A DNA stretch of 64,000 nucleotides, from assembly GCA_026936335.1 (NCBI GenBank), contig JAPMXV010000013.1, positions 183,156-247,155 on the forward strand. The letters are read 5' to 3'. Source of the DNA: Mantamonas sphyraenae. Its lineage: Eukaryota > CRuMs > Mantamonadidae. A program made the translations under genes and the position numbers. The notes under the pieces were generated by a model. The model was not told the DNA's origin and searched no databases. It saw only the letters and a program-made list of their open reading frames with translations. Shown in pieces: positions 21,890 to 32,724 of the stretch (within the stretch, counting starts at the first letter, position 1; the number at the start of each line of letters is the position of its first letter).

Positions 21890-22261
21890 ACAGACCCTGC
21901 CATGATGCATGATGAGCCCCGGCAGATATAGCAGAGGACAGTAGCAGTATGGGCAACCAGCCCGTTGGTTGTTTCGGCAGGACCAGGAGCTCATCGACCA
22001 CTTTTCCCCCTTTTTGCCATGTGGGACCGACGCTGTGAGACCATGCACATACACAATGCATTGTTTGATGACCTGTGAGGGTATTCGTCTGTTAATTTTC
22101 ACAACAGCGTCCATGGAGTCTTGCACTGCGCATGGTGGCCCAGCATAGCCCTTGCCTGGAGATCGTCTCGTCGTGGTCGTTGGTCCCTCATCAGACAGAC
22201 ACACACATACACAGCACACACACAGAGAGAGATATAGTGAAAGAGAAAGAGAAAACGAAGC
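21890..22261. other. 372-bp intergenic region with CA/GA low-complexity tract
   Basis: No coding frame with family character was found. Bases ~22195-22255 are a purine-rich CA/GA tract (cagacacacacatacacagc, then agagagagatatagtgaaag) that ends directly before the ATG at 22262, probably 5' UTR or core promoter of the RGS-PH-RUN gene. No tRNA fold was seen. Confidence 0.5.
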
Positions 22262-25200
22262 ATGTCGCAGTCGAGCGAGACGCCGTTTGCGAGCTGCGAG
22301 GACATCCTGAAACACCCGGCGTCCTCGTACTACCTGCAGGAGTACCTGAAGAACATTGATGAGGAGCATTACATGGCATTTTGGAATGTGTGCAGCCGGC
22401 TTGCGGGCATGAAAAACAAGTTCAAGCTCATGGACGCGGCCAAAAAGGCGTACGACCAGCACATCCGCAACAGCGACAGGAAACTGGAGCTGAACGAGCA
22501 GGTGATGCAGGAGCTGCAACGAGAACACATCGAAGGAGAGGCCAGTCTATGGAGCAAGTAAGTGGGAGATGGACAGAGAGACGGTTCGGACGGCCTTTGA
22601 CTGGGGTGAGGCGGTCAGGTGTGCGTGGAAAGCCACGCAAAATCGCTCGCCGCGCTGACAAACGAGGTGTATTGATGGGTTCGGCATCGACAACGCATCG
22701 CAGAGTGCAAGAGGAAGTGGCGCGCGTGCTCAAGGAGCGATTCTACGAAGACTTTGAAGACTCGAGTTTCTACAACAGCTATTTGCAGGCTTTGGTAGGT
22801 TGGGCGTCCCCTCCCGCTGCCATTTGCACCGTGGATTTTTGAACGGCCCCACTGACACACGAGCGACCGCACGACGTACGCCACATTGCGCACGGGGATG
22901 CATGGACGCGTTTGCTGAGGACACAGGAGCCGAGCGAGGAAAAGGTGAAAGGTTCGCTGCAGAAGCAGGGCGAAAAGGGACTGACCAAGAGCTGGAAGAA
23001 GCGGTACTTTGCCTTGTCGGGCGACCAGCTGGAGTATTTCAAAAGCGAGGGCAAAGCCGCACAGGGAGCCATTGACATGACGCAGGTGACAAGTGTGCCG
23101 CTGCATCTGCGTGACGGCGAGGTGTCTCCCACGCCAGATAAGAAACACTGGGGCTGTGGCTTCCAAGTGGTACGTTTTGGTGACGCGCGTGGCCAAACGC
23201 ACACACACTCACTCACGCACGCACGCACGCACTCACACCGAACTGGGACGACCTGGGACGACCCACTCGTGCGCAGATTACCGAGTCGCGTACGTATTAC
23301 CTCTGTGCAGAGACCCCGTACGAAAAGCTGGAATGGATCAAGAACCTGAAGCGTGAGCTGGGCCGCATCCATGCGGGTGAGCAGCAGCAGATGGTGAACC
23401 GACGTGGATCTGTGGTACGCCACAACACACGTACAGACATGGGATCGGGTAGCTCGTCGCGCTCGTCGCTGCTGAGGTTGCAAAGCGAGGAAGGCGGGTC
23501 GTCAGGGCGCAACAAGCAGCGTATCAACATGGAAGAGTCGGAGAGCGCGGCAGAAAAGGAACAGGACGCAAAGAAGCAGGCTGAGGAGCAGCGTGCACAG
23601 GCTGAGGCGGCGGAGAAGGAGGAAAAGGCGCGCAAGGAGGAGGCGGAGAAACGCAAGCGGGAGGAGGAAGAAGCGGAACGAAAGAGGCTGCAGGAGGAGA
23701 AGGAACGTGCGGAGGCCGAGGCTGAGGCGGAAGCACAACGCAAGCGCCAGGAGGAAGAGGCAAAAGCCAAGGCGGAGGCGGAAGCCGAGGCAGAACGCAA
23801 ACGCAAGAAAGAAGAGGAGGAGCGCAAGGAACGAGAGCGCCTGGCAGCGTTGAAAGCCAAAGAGGAAGAGGACAAACGCTTGGCAGAACTCAAGGCCAAG
23901 GAAGAGGCGGAGCAGAAGCGCAAGGAGGAGGAGGCGGCGGAGAAGAAACGGGCTGAGGAAGAAGCGGCGCGGTTGGAGGAAGCTCGCAAGCAGGCGGAGA
24001 AGGAAGAAGCAGAAAAGAGGCGGCAGGAAGAGGAAGAAGCGGCGCGTCAAAAGGCGGAGGAGGAGCGCAAGCGAGCAGAGGAGGAGGCGAAGCAGAAGAA
24101 GGCAGCGGAAGAGGAAGCGAGGAAGCAGAAAGAGGCGGAGGAAAAGGCACAGCGGGAGCGAGAGGCACGGGAAAAGAAGGAGCAAGAAGAAAGGGAGGCT
24201 GCGCGTCTGGCGAAAATCCAGGCGGAGGAGGAGGAGCGGATCCGAAAGAAGCTGGAGCGGGAAAAGGCGGAGCAGGCGGCAAAGCAGGCGCAGCTGGAGA
24301 AGGATCAGGCCGCGTTGGAAGCAGCACGGAAAAAGCAGGAGGAAGAGGAAAGGGAGCGAGCACAAAAGGCAAAGGAGGCAGATGAAGAACGCAAGGCGGT
24401 GGCGGCGGCGGAGGCAAAGGCGGCGGAGGCAAAGGCGGCCGCGGAGAAGGCACGCGCAGCGGAAGAGGAGCAGAGGCGCAAGGCAGCAGCAGATGCAGAG
24501 GCTGCCAAAAAGGCACAGGAGGCAGCTGAGAAGGCAAAGGCGGAGGAAGAGAAAGCCAAGGCAGAAGCTGAGCAAAAGGCTGAAGTGGAGTTGCAGGAAA
24601 AGGTGGAGGCTGAGCAGCAGGACGAGGAAGCACTGGTGGATGAGTTGCAGCAGCAGCCGGAGGAAGAAGAAGTGGAAGGGGAGGAGGAGGAGGAGGAGGA
24701 GAGGGAGGACAACGTGGTCAAGGTGACCAACGAGACGGAGCTGTTTGATGCGCTGGCAGAGCCGGACACAAGCGGGGCGGTGACGACGTTGGTGCTGTCA
24801 GAGATGGAATTTGCGGTGGGTGACGGTATGGTAGTGCTTGCAAGCGAGACGGAAGCTGTGGAGAGCGACGGAGCACGCATGGCAAGTCTTGCAGGGCGCA
24901 AGGCGGCGGCTGTGGAAGCGGAGGAGTTTGAAGAAGCAGCGGCGCTGAAGAAGCAACTGGCAGAGGTGGAGGCGAGCGCGTGCACAAACACAGTGTACAA
25001 AGTGCCCGTGGAAGGCGCAGACGAAGAGGTGTTTGTGCAGCTGGACAACAATGGGACGTGGAGGCGTGTGTTGCCTGGTGGGAGCGACCGTGTGCAGCTG
25101 GTGAGGTCGCGACAGCGAGCAAGCACGACTGTGGCGCAACGAAACGCTCTGGCGAGCCTGCTGGATGAGATGGTGAAGAGTGTGGACGAGGGCAATGCGG

Positions 25201-26948
25201 AGGAGATGGTGAGTTTTGTGCGGGATTTGTTCTACTACCGGTTCCTGTTGACCAAGCAGGTTGCGGAGGAGCCCGCGGACGAGGACGAAGACACGGAAGG
25301 AGAGATGGCTGGTGACGCAAGGCCGCTGGTGCTGCCGAGGCACACCCATGCCAGCCGGATTGTGAAGATTGTGGTGGGAGTGCTGGGTCACGGGGTACGC
25401 AACCACAACACCAAGTTTTGGCAAAGCAAAACGACGCTGTGGGACGCCCTTCAGCGTGCGCCGTTCTTTGCAGAGGCGGGCCCAATGCTGGAGAAGATCG
25501 AACGTGCGCCGCTGCACAATTACCCGTCGCACCAGGCGGGAGCGCTGCGTGCGGGACTGCTTGTGACAGAGGCGCTGAACCAAGGGGTGCTGAGCGACTG
25601 GCTGCGCACCATGCTTTTGGACGTGGATTACATGAACCACACGTACGTGAAGGAGGCGCTGCTGTTCAATCCGGACACGGGCAAGTACTTTCTGATTGCT
25701 GTGCGTGGCGTGCAGCAGCGCATGCGCTTCCGCATTCGCCTCAACGCCCAGATCTTTCTGGCTCCGTACCAAACGGCTGTGTCGTATCTGGAAAGGCAAA
25801 TGGAGGCGACGGATGGGCGGCCGGTTGTACGTCCTGGCGCGACAGCGGCAAGGCAGCCGAGCACTCCCGTGCGTGCACAGGTGACATCAACGTCGAGCAG
25901 CAGTGGCAGGGTCAATGGCAGTGCACAAGAAACATTGCAGGCAGCAACGACGACGCCAACGCAGCAGCAGCAGCAAAAGGCGGTGGTGGCCCAAGAAGAG
26001 CCACAACAGGAGCAGCAGGTTGTACAAGAGGCCAACACGTCGATTTTCACGGCGCAGCAAGCGGCTGCGTATGGAATTGGGTCACCAAGCACACCGTTGA
26101 GTGGATCCGGAGCGAGTGGCGAGGGTTCGGGCCTGAATCTGGGCGCCCTTGGCACAATCAGCTTTTCGTTGGGCGGCAGCAACAGCAGCAGCAGCAGCAG
26201 CAGCAGCAACTCGTCTTCTGCGAGCGCCTCATCGAACGGGTCGTCGCCAAATGTGTTCAATGTGATGAAGGCGACGAGCATCTTCAAGTCGTCGGGACGG
26301 GGACGCAACGAGAGCGACGATGGCAGCTCTGTGGGCAGCACAGAGAGCGGAAGTGAGGGCGGGATGGCGTCGCGGGACGAGCGGCTGGCAGAGCTGATCA
26401 ACAAGTTGCTGGGTCCAGTGACCGAGGCAACGGAGGCAGTGGTGGCGCACGTGAAGGAGAGCGGGAGCGGATCGGACGCAGAGGACAAGGTGTTGGCCAA
26501 GTTGGTGCGAGATGACCTGTGTGGTGCGCTTGTGTCGCTGATTCTGAAGCGGTTCAAGTACCAGCGGCTGTTTGCAAAGGACTACACGGCGGCAGACATG
26601 CTGGAAGAGTTGAGCGGAGGCAACGCGTCGTCGGACGTGGTGATGCTGGGGTACAACAAACTGGTGGCACGGCTAAAAGCAAACAAACACCTGCAGAACG
26701 ACCCACACATGCGGTACCGCACTTGGGTGGTGGGGGCGCTGAACGCAGGAATGCTGGCCGAGTGGCTGGGCATGCTTCTGGAGAACAAGGAGGTGGCCAA
26801 CAAGTACTACGAGCCCAACGCTCCGCTGCGCAACAAGCCGCTGGTTACACAGTTGTTGGAGGTGCTGCGGCAGCTGAACGATGTGCAGTTTGAGCTGGAT
26901 CTGTCGTACGAGTTGCGGAAGCTGCAAGCGCGTGCAGGCAGGCAGTGA
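22262..26948 (+). CDS. RGS - PH - long coiled coil - RUN - RUN protein
   Basis: Exons 22262-22557, 22704-22794, 22927-23169 and 23277-26948 give 1,433 residues. Residues ~1-128 are an RGS domain (DILKHPASSYYLQEYLKN, EEHYMAFWNVCSRL, and after the splice FYEDFEDSSFYNSYLQAL). Residues ~137-239 are a PH domain (GSLQKQGEKGLTKSWKKRYF ... YLCAETPYEKLEWIKNL). Residues ~295-690 are an Ala/Glu/Lys/Arg coiled coil. Residues ~900-1055 and ~1245-1433 look like two RUN domains (GHGVRNHNTKFW ... ALRAGLLVTEALNQGVLSDW; RTWVVGALNAGMLAEWL ... NKYYEPNAPLRN). RUN domains bind Rab/Rap-type GTPases or kinesins, so this could be a scaffold linking G-alpha signalling, phosphoinositides and vesicle GTPases. Poly-Gln and poly-Ser tracts lie between the RUN domains. 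RGS and PH are firm; the RUN calls are pattern-based. Confidence 0.83.
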
Positions 26949-26989
26949 AGATTGGATGGTGCTGTGGCTTTGTTGCGTTTTGTTGTTCT

Positions 26990-28303
26990 CTATCCCCTTC
27001 GCATTCCTCTCTTGCCCACAAAGATGACCTCGCCGCTGCGGGTGAAGCGAAAGTTGGGGTCGATGATTTCGCCGGCCGGGAGGGCCACGTTGCGGTAGTG
27101 CTGGGAACAGGCGTAGCCGACACGGTTGGGCACGTAGGTTGCAAAGAGTCCCCACTTGTTGCCGCAGCCGTAGGTGCGGGCAGTGTCGAGAAATGCGCGG
27201 TGTTCCTCCTCGGACCACTCGCCAAACCATTCCTCCTTGCCCGGGGCCACGTGGCGGTAGAAAAACTGGTTTGGGTTCTTGCGCATCATGACATAGGCCT
27301 GCCATTTGGCCTGGGACCAGCCTGCAGGCTTGCTCTTGCCCACCTTCATGCCGCCGGTGGGGTCTTTGCGGCTAAAGGTGCCGCCGCCGTTCTGTTCCCA
27401 GGCGGCGTTTGCGTCCTCTGCAATGCCGAGCTCAATGCGCACGTCCTCATTGACCCATCCTGTGAAACGGCCAGTGCTGCGGTATGCGTCTGTGATGTCG
27501 ACGCCGATGAGGGCGAAATACTCTTCGGCTGTCAGCAGTTCCTGTGGCTGCAAGGCCTCCTCGGCAGCCTTGAAGAACTCTGGGTTCTTCTCCTTCTCTG
27601 CAGGCTCTGCCAGACGCCTGGATCGTCGTGTAGGCTCTGCTGGCGCCTTGCTGCTGCCTCCCTCGCCGCTGCTGCGCTTCTTGCGGCGTTTGCGTGCGGG
27701 CGCCCCTGCTTTGCTGCGGCCTCCCTCGCTCTCCACCTCCTTTGCAGCCTGCGCCATGCCCAGCTCAAGCATCATGCGCTGGTTTTCTCGGATGCGCTCC
27801 ATTCTCGCGCGCTCGTATTCGTTGTCTGCCGACACTGCGTCCACGGGGGGCTGCAGCATGAAGCCGTCGTCTTCTTCGTCCTCGTCGTCTTCCTCGTCGC
27901 TGTACCCTTCCTCTTCCTGGTCCTCCTTGTGCTCCACAATCGGGGCGTGGCCCTGTTTAGGTGTGTCTTGCACGCGGATGGGCATCTTTCGCTTGCGCTT
28001 GCGTGTGCCTGTGCTGTTTCTGGCCGCGTTGGTAGCTGGTTGCTGAAGCAGCTCTTCGACCATTTCGTTTTGCTGAGCCAGAATGGCAGCCAGACCACCC
28101 GAGGGTGCCGTTGTGGCAGCCGCCGAGCTAGCTGGAGTGCTTGGCGATTCTTTGATGGCACTCACTGCCTTGATTGCATCTGCGCTTTGCGCCAGGGGCA
28201 CGGACTAGGGGGCGCACTCAAAAACGTCAGCCGCGCGAAATTGGCGCCAAAAATTGCGCAGCGGGGCCTCGCTACATACCTGTCTGACTACAAACCGATC
28301 CAT
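26990..28303 (-). CDS. SANT/Myb-like domain nuclear protein
   Basis: A mini first exon, 28303-28280 (MDRFVVRQ), is followed by a 75-nt intron (gtatgt ... CTGAC ... ctag) and exon 28204-26990, giving 412 residues. Without the intron the long frame has no ATG before residue ~47, so the two-exon model fits better. The N-terminal half is basic or acidic and disordered, with nuclear-localisation-like KRKRK and RKRRKK clusters and PTRRSRRL. The C-terminal ~100 residues hold a Myb/SANT helix set (WSEEEHRAFLDTARTYG ... WGLFATYVPNRVGYACSQHY) preceded by NPNQFFYRHVAPG, a layout found in Myb-like proteins of many protists. Likely chromatin or DNA binding; target unknown. Converges with the RGS-PH-RUN gene, stops 42 bp apart. 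Confidence 0.8.
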
Positions 28304-28402
28304 GGGTGTGATGATACTTTGGGGGCGATTTGAAGGGACGGGGCAGGTGTGTGGTTGGGAGTGTGTGTGTGTGGATTGTGTTGGATGGGCAGGAGTTTGT
28401 TT

Positions 28403-29605
28403 TTACCCGTCCTTTTTGTACACCTGCGGGTTGTACAGCTTTGCGGCGGTGCTGTTCTGGTCGAGAGCAATGAACCAACCGATGATGGTGAGGGGAACCT
28501 GCATGATGAGCTCGAACCAGATGTTGACGCGGGGCGAGACACCGGTGGCCAAGATGCGGAGCCAGTTGAGGAGGAGCTCGTTGCTGACGTGGTACTCACC
28601 GAGCTGGAGGCCACGGATGAGGGCGTCTGCGGCCTGGTCGCAGGTGGCGAGGTCAGAGGTGCCCTCGATCTGGCGGGTGACCTCTGGCTTGCGCTGCTCT
28701 TCGACGGCAAAGCCGGGCGAGTCCATGTTGCCTGGGTAGTAGTTGTTGACGCGGATCTGGAAGCCCGAGAGTTCGTTGGCCAGTGCGTCGCCAAAAGCTC
28801 GCAGGGCCCACTTGCTGGGGGCGTAGGCGGCATAGCCAGCAAAGGAGACCAGAGCGGCGGCCGAGCTGACCAGCGAGATAAGACCCTGGTTACGTGCCTG
28901 CATGCTGGGGAGCACAGCCTTGACCGCATGCACTGCGCCCAGGTAGTTTGTGTTCTGTGCACGAGGAGGTGGTTGTAAACGCGGTCGTGTCAGCGGGCAA
29001 CACGCATTTGTTGCGTGGCGCCTTGGCTCGAGGTTTCCGGGCGCCGCACCAGTGCAGGGAGCCGTTTGTGAGGGTGACAAACACACACGCCAACATACCA
29101 TCTGCTGTGCAAATACACTTGCGTCGAGGTCGACAATCATTCCCGGGTGGGCAGAGCCGGCACAGGCAAAGAGCACGTTGACGGGCGCCCCTTGCTCCTC
29201 GACCAGTTCCTCGACAGCGGCCTTGACGGCGTCAAAGTCGCTTGCGTCGGCACTCTTCCACAGGTACTTGCGTGAAATGGTGCCCGGGCCCTTCTTGCCA
29301 GCCTCGGCGATCTCCTTGCAGGCGTTCTCCAGCTTGGTCGGGTTGCGTGCGATGATGCTGACGTTGGCGCCGCGTGCAGCCATCTTTTTGGCCAAGGAGA
29401 AGCCTAGGCCCGAGGAGCCACCGGTGATGAGGACGTGTTCGCCCTGCACAACGAGACCCGGGGCGGTGATGGCCTTGTAGACCCAGTTGAGCATGGCCAG
29501 GGTGGCGGTGAGGAGGAACAGGTCCAGCATAACCATGCCTGTGGGCAGGACCAGCTCGTAGTCGACGTAGGGAAGCGGGATGGTGACAGACGGGATGGTG
29601 AACAT
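28403..29605 (-). CDS. KDSR: 3-ketodihydrosphingosine reductase (KDSR/Tsc10-like short-chain dehydrogenase)
   Basis: Exons 29605-29099 and 28954-28403 join at QQM|NTNY and give 352 residues. It reduces 3-ketosphinganine to sphinganine with NADPH, the second step of sphingolipid synthesis, on the ER membrane. Seen: one or two N-terminal hydrophobic segments (MVMLDLFLLTATLAMLNWVY); the nucleotide-binding TGGSSGLG (~61-68) followed by RNPTKL for NADPH preference; the NAG-equivalent ACAGSAHPG; catalytic Ser (SLVSSAAA) and the YAPSK Tyr/Lys; and YPGNMDSPGF, diagnostic of this SDR branch. Two hydrophobic stretches near the C-terminus suit ER anchoring. The 144-nt intron is a multiple of three with no stop, so unspliced RNA would still read through. 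Faces IMMP2L divergently across 281 bp. Confidence 0.9.
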   Translation of the reverse strand: MFTIPSVTIPLPYVDYELVLPTGMVMLDLFLLTATLAMLNWVYKAITAPGLVVQGEHVLITGGSSGLGFSLAKKMAARGANVSIIARNPTKLENACKEIAEAGKKGPGTISRKYLWKSADASDFDAVKAAVEELVEEQGAPVNVLFACAGSAHPGMIVDLDASVFAQQMVCWRVCLSPSQTAPCTGAAPGNLEPRRHATNACCPLTRPRLQPPPRAQNTNYLGAVHAVKAVLPSMQARNQGLISLVSSAAALVSFAGYAAYAPSKWALRAFGDALANELSGFQIRVNNYYPGNMDSPGFAVEEQRKPEVTRQIEGTSDLATCDQAADALIRGLQLGEYHVSNELLLNWLRILATGVSPRVNIWFELIMQVPLTIIGWFIALDQNSTAAKLYNPQVYKKDG

Positions 29606-29886
29606 GGCGTCGTGGACGCTTGGGTGGTTGGGTGGTTGGTTGGCACGAGGGGAGCACCGGAGTGCGCTGGCGGACGCAGCAGGAAGGGAAGCAGCATGGT
29701 AGGGGCGTATTCCCCATGGGGAAGGGAAGAGAAGGGAGCCACAGGCGGCTGAATTGGCATGCAATTGTGTGGGTGTGGCATGGACACGGCTGGTGACGGT
29801 ACACAGGGGGTGCGAGAGCGCGGGGTTGCTCACACTCACAGGCGCGCGTTGACTGGCAGAGCAAGAGGAGTAGCAATGCGCGGACA

Positions 29887-30441
29887 ATGTGGGAAGGGGT
29901 CAAACTGGGCGTGGTGATGATTCCTGCGCTGATGTGTGTGCAGAACAACGTGGGGGGCTACGTGCACGTTGTCGGGGCGTCGATGACGCCGACGCTGAAC
30001 CCGGAGTGGGACTCGTACGCCAAAACGGGCTCCGAGTACGTGCTGGTGGAGCGGTTCTCCATTGTGCACCGTTTCCAATACCGACGAGGCAGCATTGTGA
30101 CGCTTCACTCGCCGACACAGCCCGGACGACACATGGTCAAGCGGTTGGTGGGCATCGAGGGGGACCGCGTGCGTCCACGCCGCAGGGTCAACAAGGGCTA
30201 CTGGCGCGAGCAGCTGGAGGCGCAGCACATCGGATTGAGTGTGTTGCGTGAGGACGGCGGTGCAGAGATGCCTCCGGTGGAGCGTGAGTTGGACCTGCCC
30301 GAGGGTCACTGTTGGGTGGAAGGCGACAACACACACAACAGCATCGACAGCAACGACTTTGGGCCCGTGCCGTTGTCCATGATCACAGGCCGTGTAGTGT
30401 GTGTGATCTGGCCACCGAGCAAGTGGCGGTGGGTGGAATAA
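29887..30441 (+). CDS. IMMP2L: Mitochondrial inner membrane peptidase subunit 2 (IMMP2L/Imp2)
   Basis: 184 residues in a single exon. An S26-family serine protease that removes sorting signals from intermembrane-space proteins. The N-terminal hydrophobic segment (LGVVMIPALMCVQNNVGGYV) is the membrane anchor. Catalytic Ser32 lies in GASMTPTLNP and Lys85 in HMVKRLVGIEGD, with the usual spacing of the Ser/Lys dyad. The C-terminal WVEGDNTHNSIDSNDFGPV and the final IWPPSKWRWVE match the Imp2 rather than the Imp1 branch. It ends 34 bp before the convergent lectin/filamin gene. Confidence 0.93.
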   Translation: MWEGVKLGVVMIPALMCVQNNVGGYVHVVGASMTPTLNPEWDSYAKTGSEYVLVERFSIVHRFQYRRGSIVTLHSPTQPGRHMVKRLVGIEGDRVRPRRRVNKGYWREQLEAQHIGLSVLREDGGAEMPPVERELDLPEGHCWVEGDNTHNSIDSNDFGPVPLSMITGRVVCVIWPPSKWRWVE

Positions 30442-30474
30442 TGGAATAGAACGAAGCTGTACATTTCGGGTGCC

Positions 30475-32673
30475 TCAAAGCGGGTCGTACATCTCGCGAT
30501 CACGCTTCCTCTTCCAGCGGTAGCCGACAAAGGCAGCGGCGACGGCGCCGAGGGCACTGAAACCGACAGCGTAGAGGACGGTTTGATCTTGGTAGACGAC
30601 GAGCGTGAACGGCGAGTCGCGAATGGCACGATATTGGCCATCGGAGTCCTTCATCGTGATGGAGACGGAATATGTGTTTGCAGCCTGGCTGGCGTATTCA
30701 ACAAGGTAGCTGCCGTTCTTTTGGTCTCGCACCGTGGCAAAGATTGAGTCGCGCGGTGAGGTCATCTCGACACGAAAGTCGTTGCCGCCGTGCAGCAAGT
30801 GGTTGCCAAACGAGTCAAAGGCGTTGATGTAGAAGACACTCAGGCGTCCCGGTTCGGTGAGCTTCAGGCTTTCGCCCGAGGCGACGCAGTGGGAAGCGAC
30901 GGCGTTTGCTGGTTGCCAGTGTGTGGCGACGGCGCCCTTGGACGCCTGTGCGCCAATGGGTTTGTCGTTGACCTTGAGGGTGAGGACGTAGTCTCCTGCA
31001 ACTGTGGCTTGGTAGCGCACGAGGGCTGTGCCGTTGTGAAACGGCTGCACGTGGATGGCCTTTTGCAGTTCGGCCGAGTCGATGGGCGCCGAGGCGACGA
31101 CAGCGGCGACGGCGGTGTCGGCCGGCGTGTCGTGGAGGGTGTTGTTGTATTGGTCGCGCAGAAAGAGGGTAAAGGCGATGGGTGCGCCGACAACGGCTGC
31201 AGGTTGGGCGTTGGTGAAGCATTCGGAGGGGTCGACGTCGCCGGTGGGCTGGACGACAGTGGTTGTTTCGCCCGAGGCCACGTCGTTGAACTGGTACTGG
31301 ATGGTGAGGGTGTACGAGGCAGCGTGCTGCGGGGTGTAGGATACAGTGAAGTGTTCGCCAAAGTCGTCCCACTGGATGTCGATGTGTCCTGTGGGATAGG
31401 CGTCCTTCTTCTTCTGACGGACGTCAAGGTCGGTCTTGTCGGCGTCCTTGATGACATTGCCGTACTTGTCCTTAAGAGTCACCTTGATTTCGATCTTTTC
31501 GCCTGCAGTGGAGGTTGCCGGGGCCTCGATGGTGGATGCATCGGTGTTCATGTTGCCCGGGACGATGTGCACCTCCCACGGGGAGCCCTGGAGTTGGGTC
31601 TGGGCCTGGCCGACGCGCACAGAGAGAGAATAGGTGCCGGCGACGGTTTGGGTGTAACGGATGTCAAATGTGCCGTCTGCGTTGTCTGTGACGGCTGCGT
31701 CGTCGTTGTCGAGCTTTGCGGTGACGAGCCAGCCGCCAAAGGTGATGGGTGCGCCAAACTGGTCGATGGCCTGGAGGGTTGCGGTCTCGCTGAGGCCAGC
31801 TTTGCCGCCGGTGAGGGCCTGGCCCTGAATGGTGGAGCGACGCGGATCGATGAGGCCCGTGTAGTTGTATGACCAGGAGAGGATGCGGTGGGTGTCGGCA
31901 AAGGTCTCGCCGGTGGTGGAGGTGAAGCCAACAAAGGCGAGGTTTCCGTTGGTGAGGGTTGTGTAATTGCGCAGGTCGAAGGGGCTGATGCTGAGGACGG
32001 GACCGGGCTTGGCGCCGTCGGTCCACATTCGCAGTTCGAAGGAGCCTGCGGCGTCGTCGAGGGTGGGGGGAGTGATGATGAGGCGGGCGTTGTAGATGCG
32101 GCCGTCGTCAAACTGGGGCACAGTGATGGAGGATTTGAGAGAGAAGTCCTCGTGGGCGTTGTTGGGCAGGTTGGGAGCGCGGGCGTGTACGCTGATGTGC
32201 GGGACGGCCGGGTCGGCGAGCTCGGGGTTTCGAAAGGTGTCGAATTCGAGGGCGAGGGTGTTTGCGAGACCGACAGCCGGGGCCGGGGTTTTGCTGACGT
32301 CGCCATAGCCGAGGCCGCTGTAGCGGGGGCCGATGGCGTCGTGGGCGTTGTTTGAAATCAGAAAGGTGAAGCCCTCGTGGTTGGTGACTGGAGGCGGGAT
32401 CTGGAAGCGAAAGGTGGTGTCGAGGCCGAGGACAACCACTCGATTGATGTAGTATGCAGAGCCGACCTGGCGTGCGACGCCTTGGGTCAGGTCGAGGGCG
32501 GTTGCGGTGAGGGCGGCGGACGGATTGAGAAACATGCTTGCGGCATCCTGGGTGGTGAGGTTGCCGAGGTTGAAGTTGGGCGAGGAGGCAGCATGTGCGG
32601 TGGGGCTGTGCAGGAGGAGGAGAGTGAAGAGGAGGAGGAGGAGGAGGAGGAGAGGGAGAACGGGCCGGGACAT
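30475..32673 (-). CDS. Type I membrane protein: L-type lectin-like domain plus filamin-type repeats
   Basis: 732 residues, single exon, from ATG at 32673. Residues 1-28 are a signal peptide with a long Leu run. Residues ~30-272 resemble an L-type lectin domain: LALEFDTFRNPE with DP and H downstream for the metal site, and FVGFTSTTGETFADTHRILS WSY near the end, the two best-known marks of the fold. Residues ~280-690 hold about four Ig-like filamin repeats (LQAIDQFGAPI, LSVRVGQAQTQLQGSPWEVH, VTLKDKYGNVI, LFLRDQYNNTL, INAFDSFGNHL). One C-terminal membrane segment (LYAVGFSALGAVAAAFVGY) and a short basic tail follow. Several N-x-S/T sites occur. A cell-surface or secretory-pathway glycan-binding role is inferred; ligand unknown. 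Start lies 51 bp from the RPS23 start. Confidence 0.82.
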   Translation of the reverse strand: MSRPVLPLLLLLLLLFTLLLLHSPTAHAASSPNFNLGNLTTQDAASMFLNPSAALTATALDLTQGVARQVGSAYYINRVVVLGLDTTFRFQIPPPVTNHEGFTFLISNNAHDAIGPRYSGLGYGDVSKTPAPAVGLANTLALEFDTFRNPELADPAVPHISVHARAPNLPNNAHEDFSLKSSITVPQFDDGRIYNARLIITPPTLDDAAGSFELRMWTDGAKPGPVLSISPFDLRNYTTLTNGNLAFVGFTSTTGETFADTHRILSWSYNYTGLIDPRRSTIQGQALTGGKAGLSETATLQAIDQFGAPITFGGWLVTAKLDNDDAAVTDNADGTFDIRYTQTVAGTYSLSVRVGQAQTQLQGSPWEVHIVPGNMNTDASTIEAPATSTAGEKIEIKVTLKDKYGNVIKDADKTDLDVRQKKKDAYPTGHIDIQWDDFGEHFTVSYTPQHAASYTLTIQYQFNDVASGETTTVVQPTGDVDPSECFTNAQPAAVVGAPIAFTLFLRDQYNNTLHDTPADTAVAAVVASAPIDSAELQKAIHVQPFHNGTALVRYQATVAGDYVLTLKVNDKPIGAQASKGAVATHWQPANAVASHCVASGESLKLTEPGRLSVFYINAFDSFGNHLLHGGNDFRVEMTSPRDSIFATVRDQKNGSYLVEYASQAANTYSVSITMKDSDGQYRAIRDSPFTLVVYQDQTVLYAVGFSALGAVAAAFVGYRWKRKRDREMYDPL

Positions 32674-32724
32674 GATTGAAGTTTGGGATGCTGGCTGCGC
32701 GAGGGGGAAGCCAGCAAAAAAACC

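Noticed and set aside
23502-24633. Two long Leu/Pro-rich minus-strand frames
   Set aside because: Mirror images of the Glu/Lys/Ala coiled coil of the RGS-PH-RUN gene.
30790-31872. 360-residue Gly/Val-rich plus-strand frame opposite the lectin gene
   Set aside because: Composition is the complement of the Thr/Ala/Asp-rich filamin repeats, and there is no family signature.
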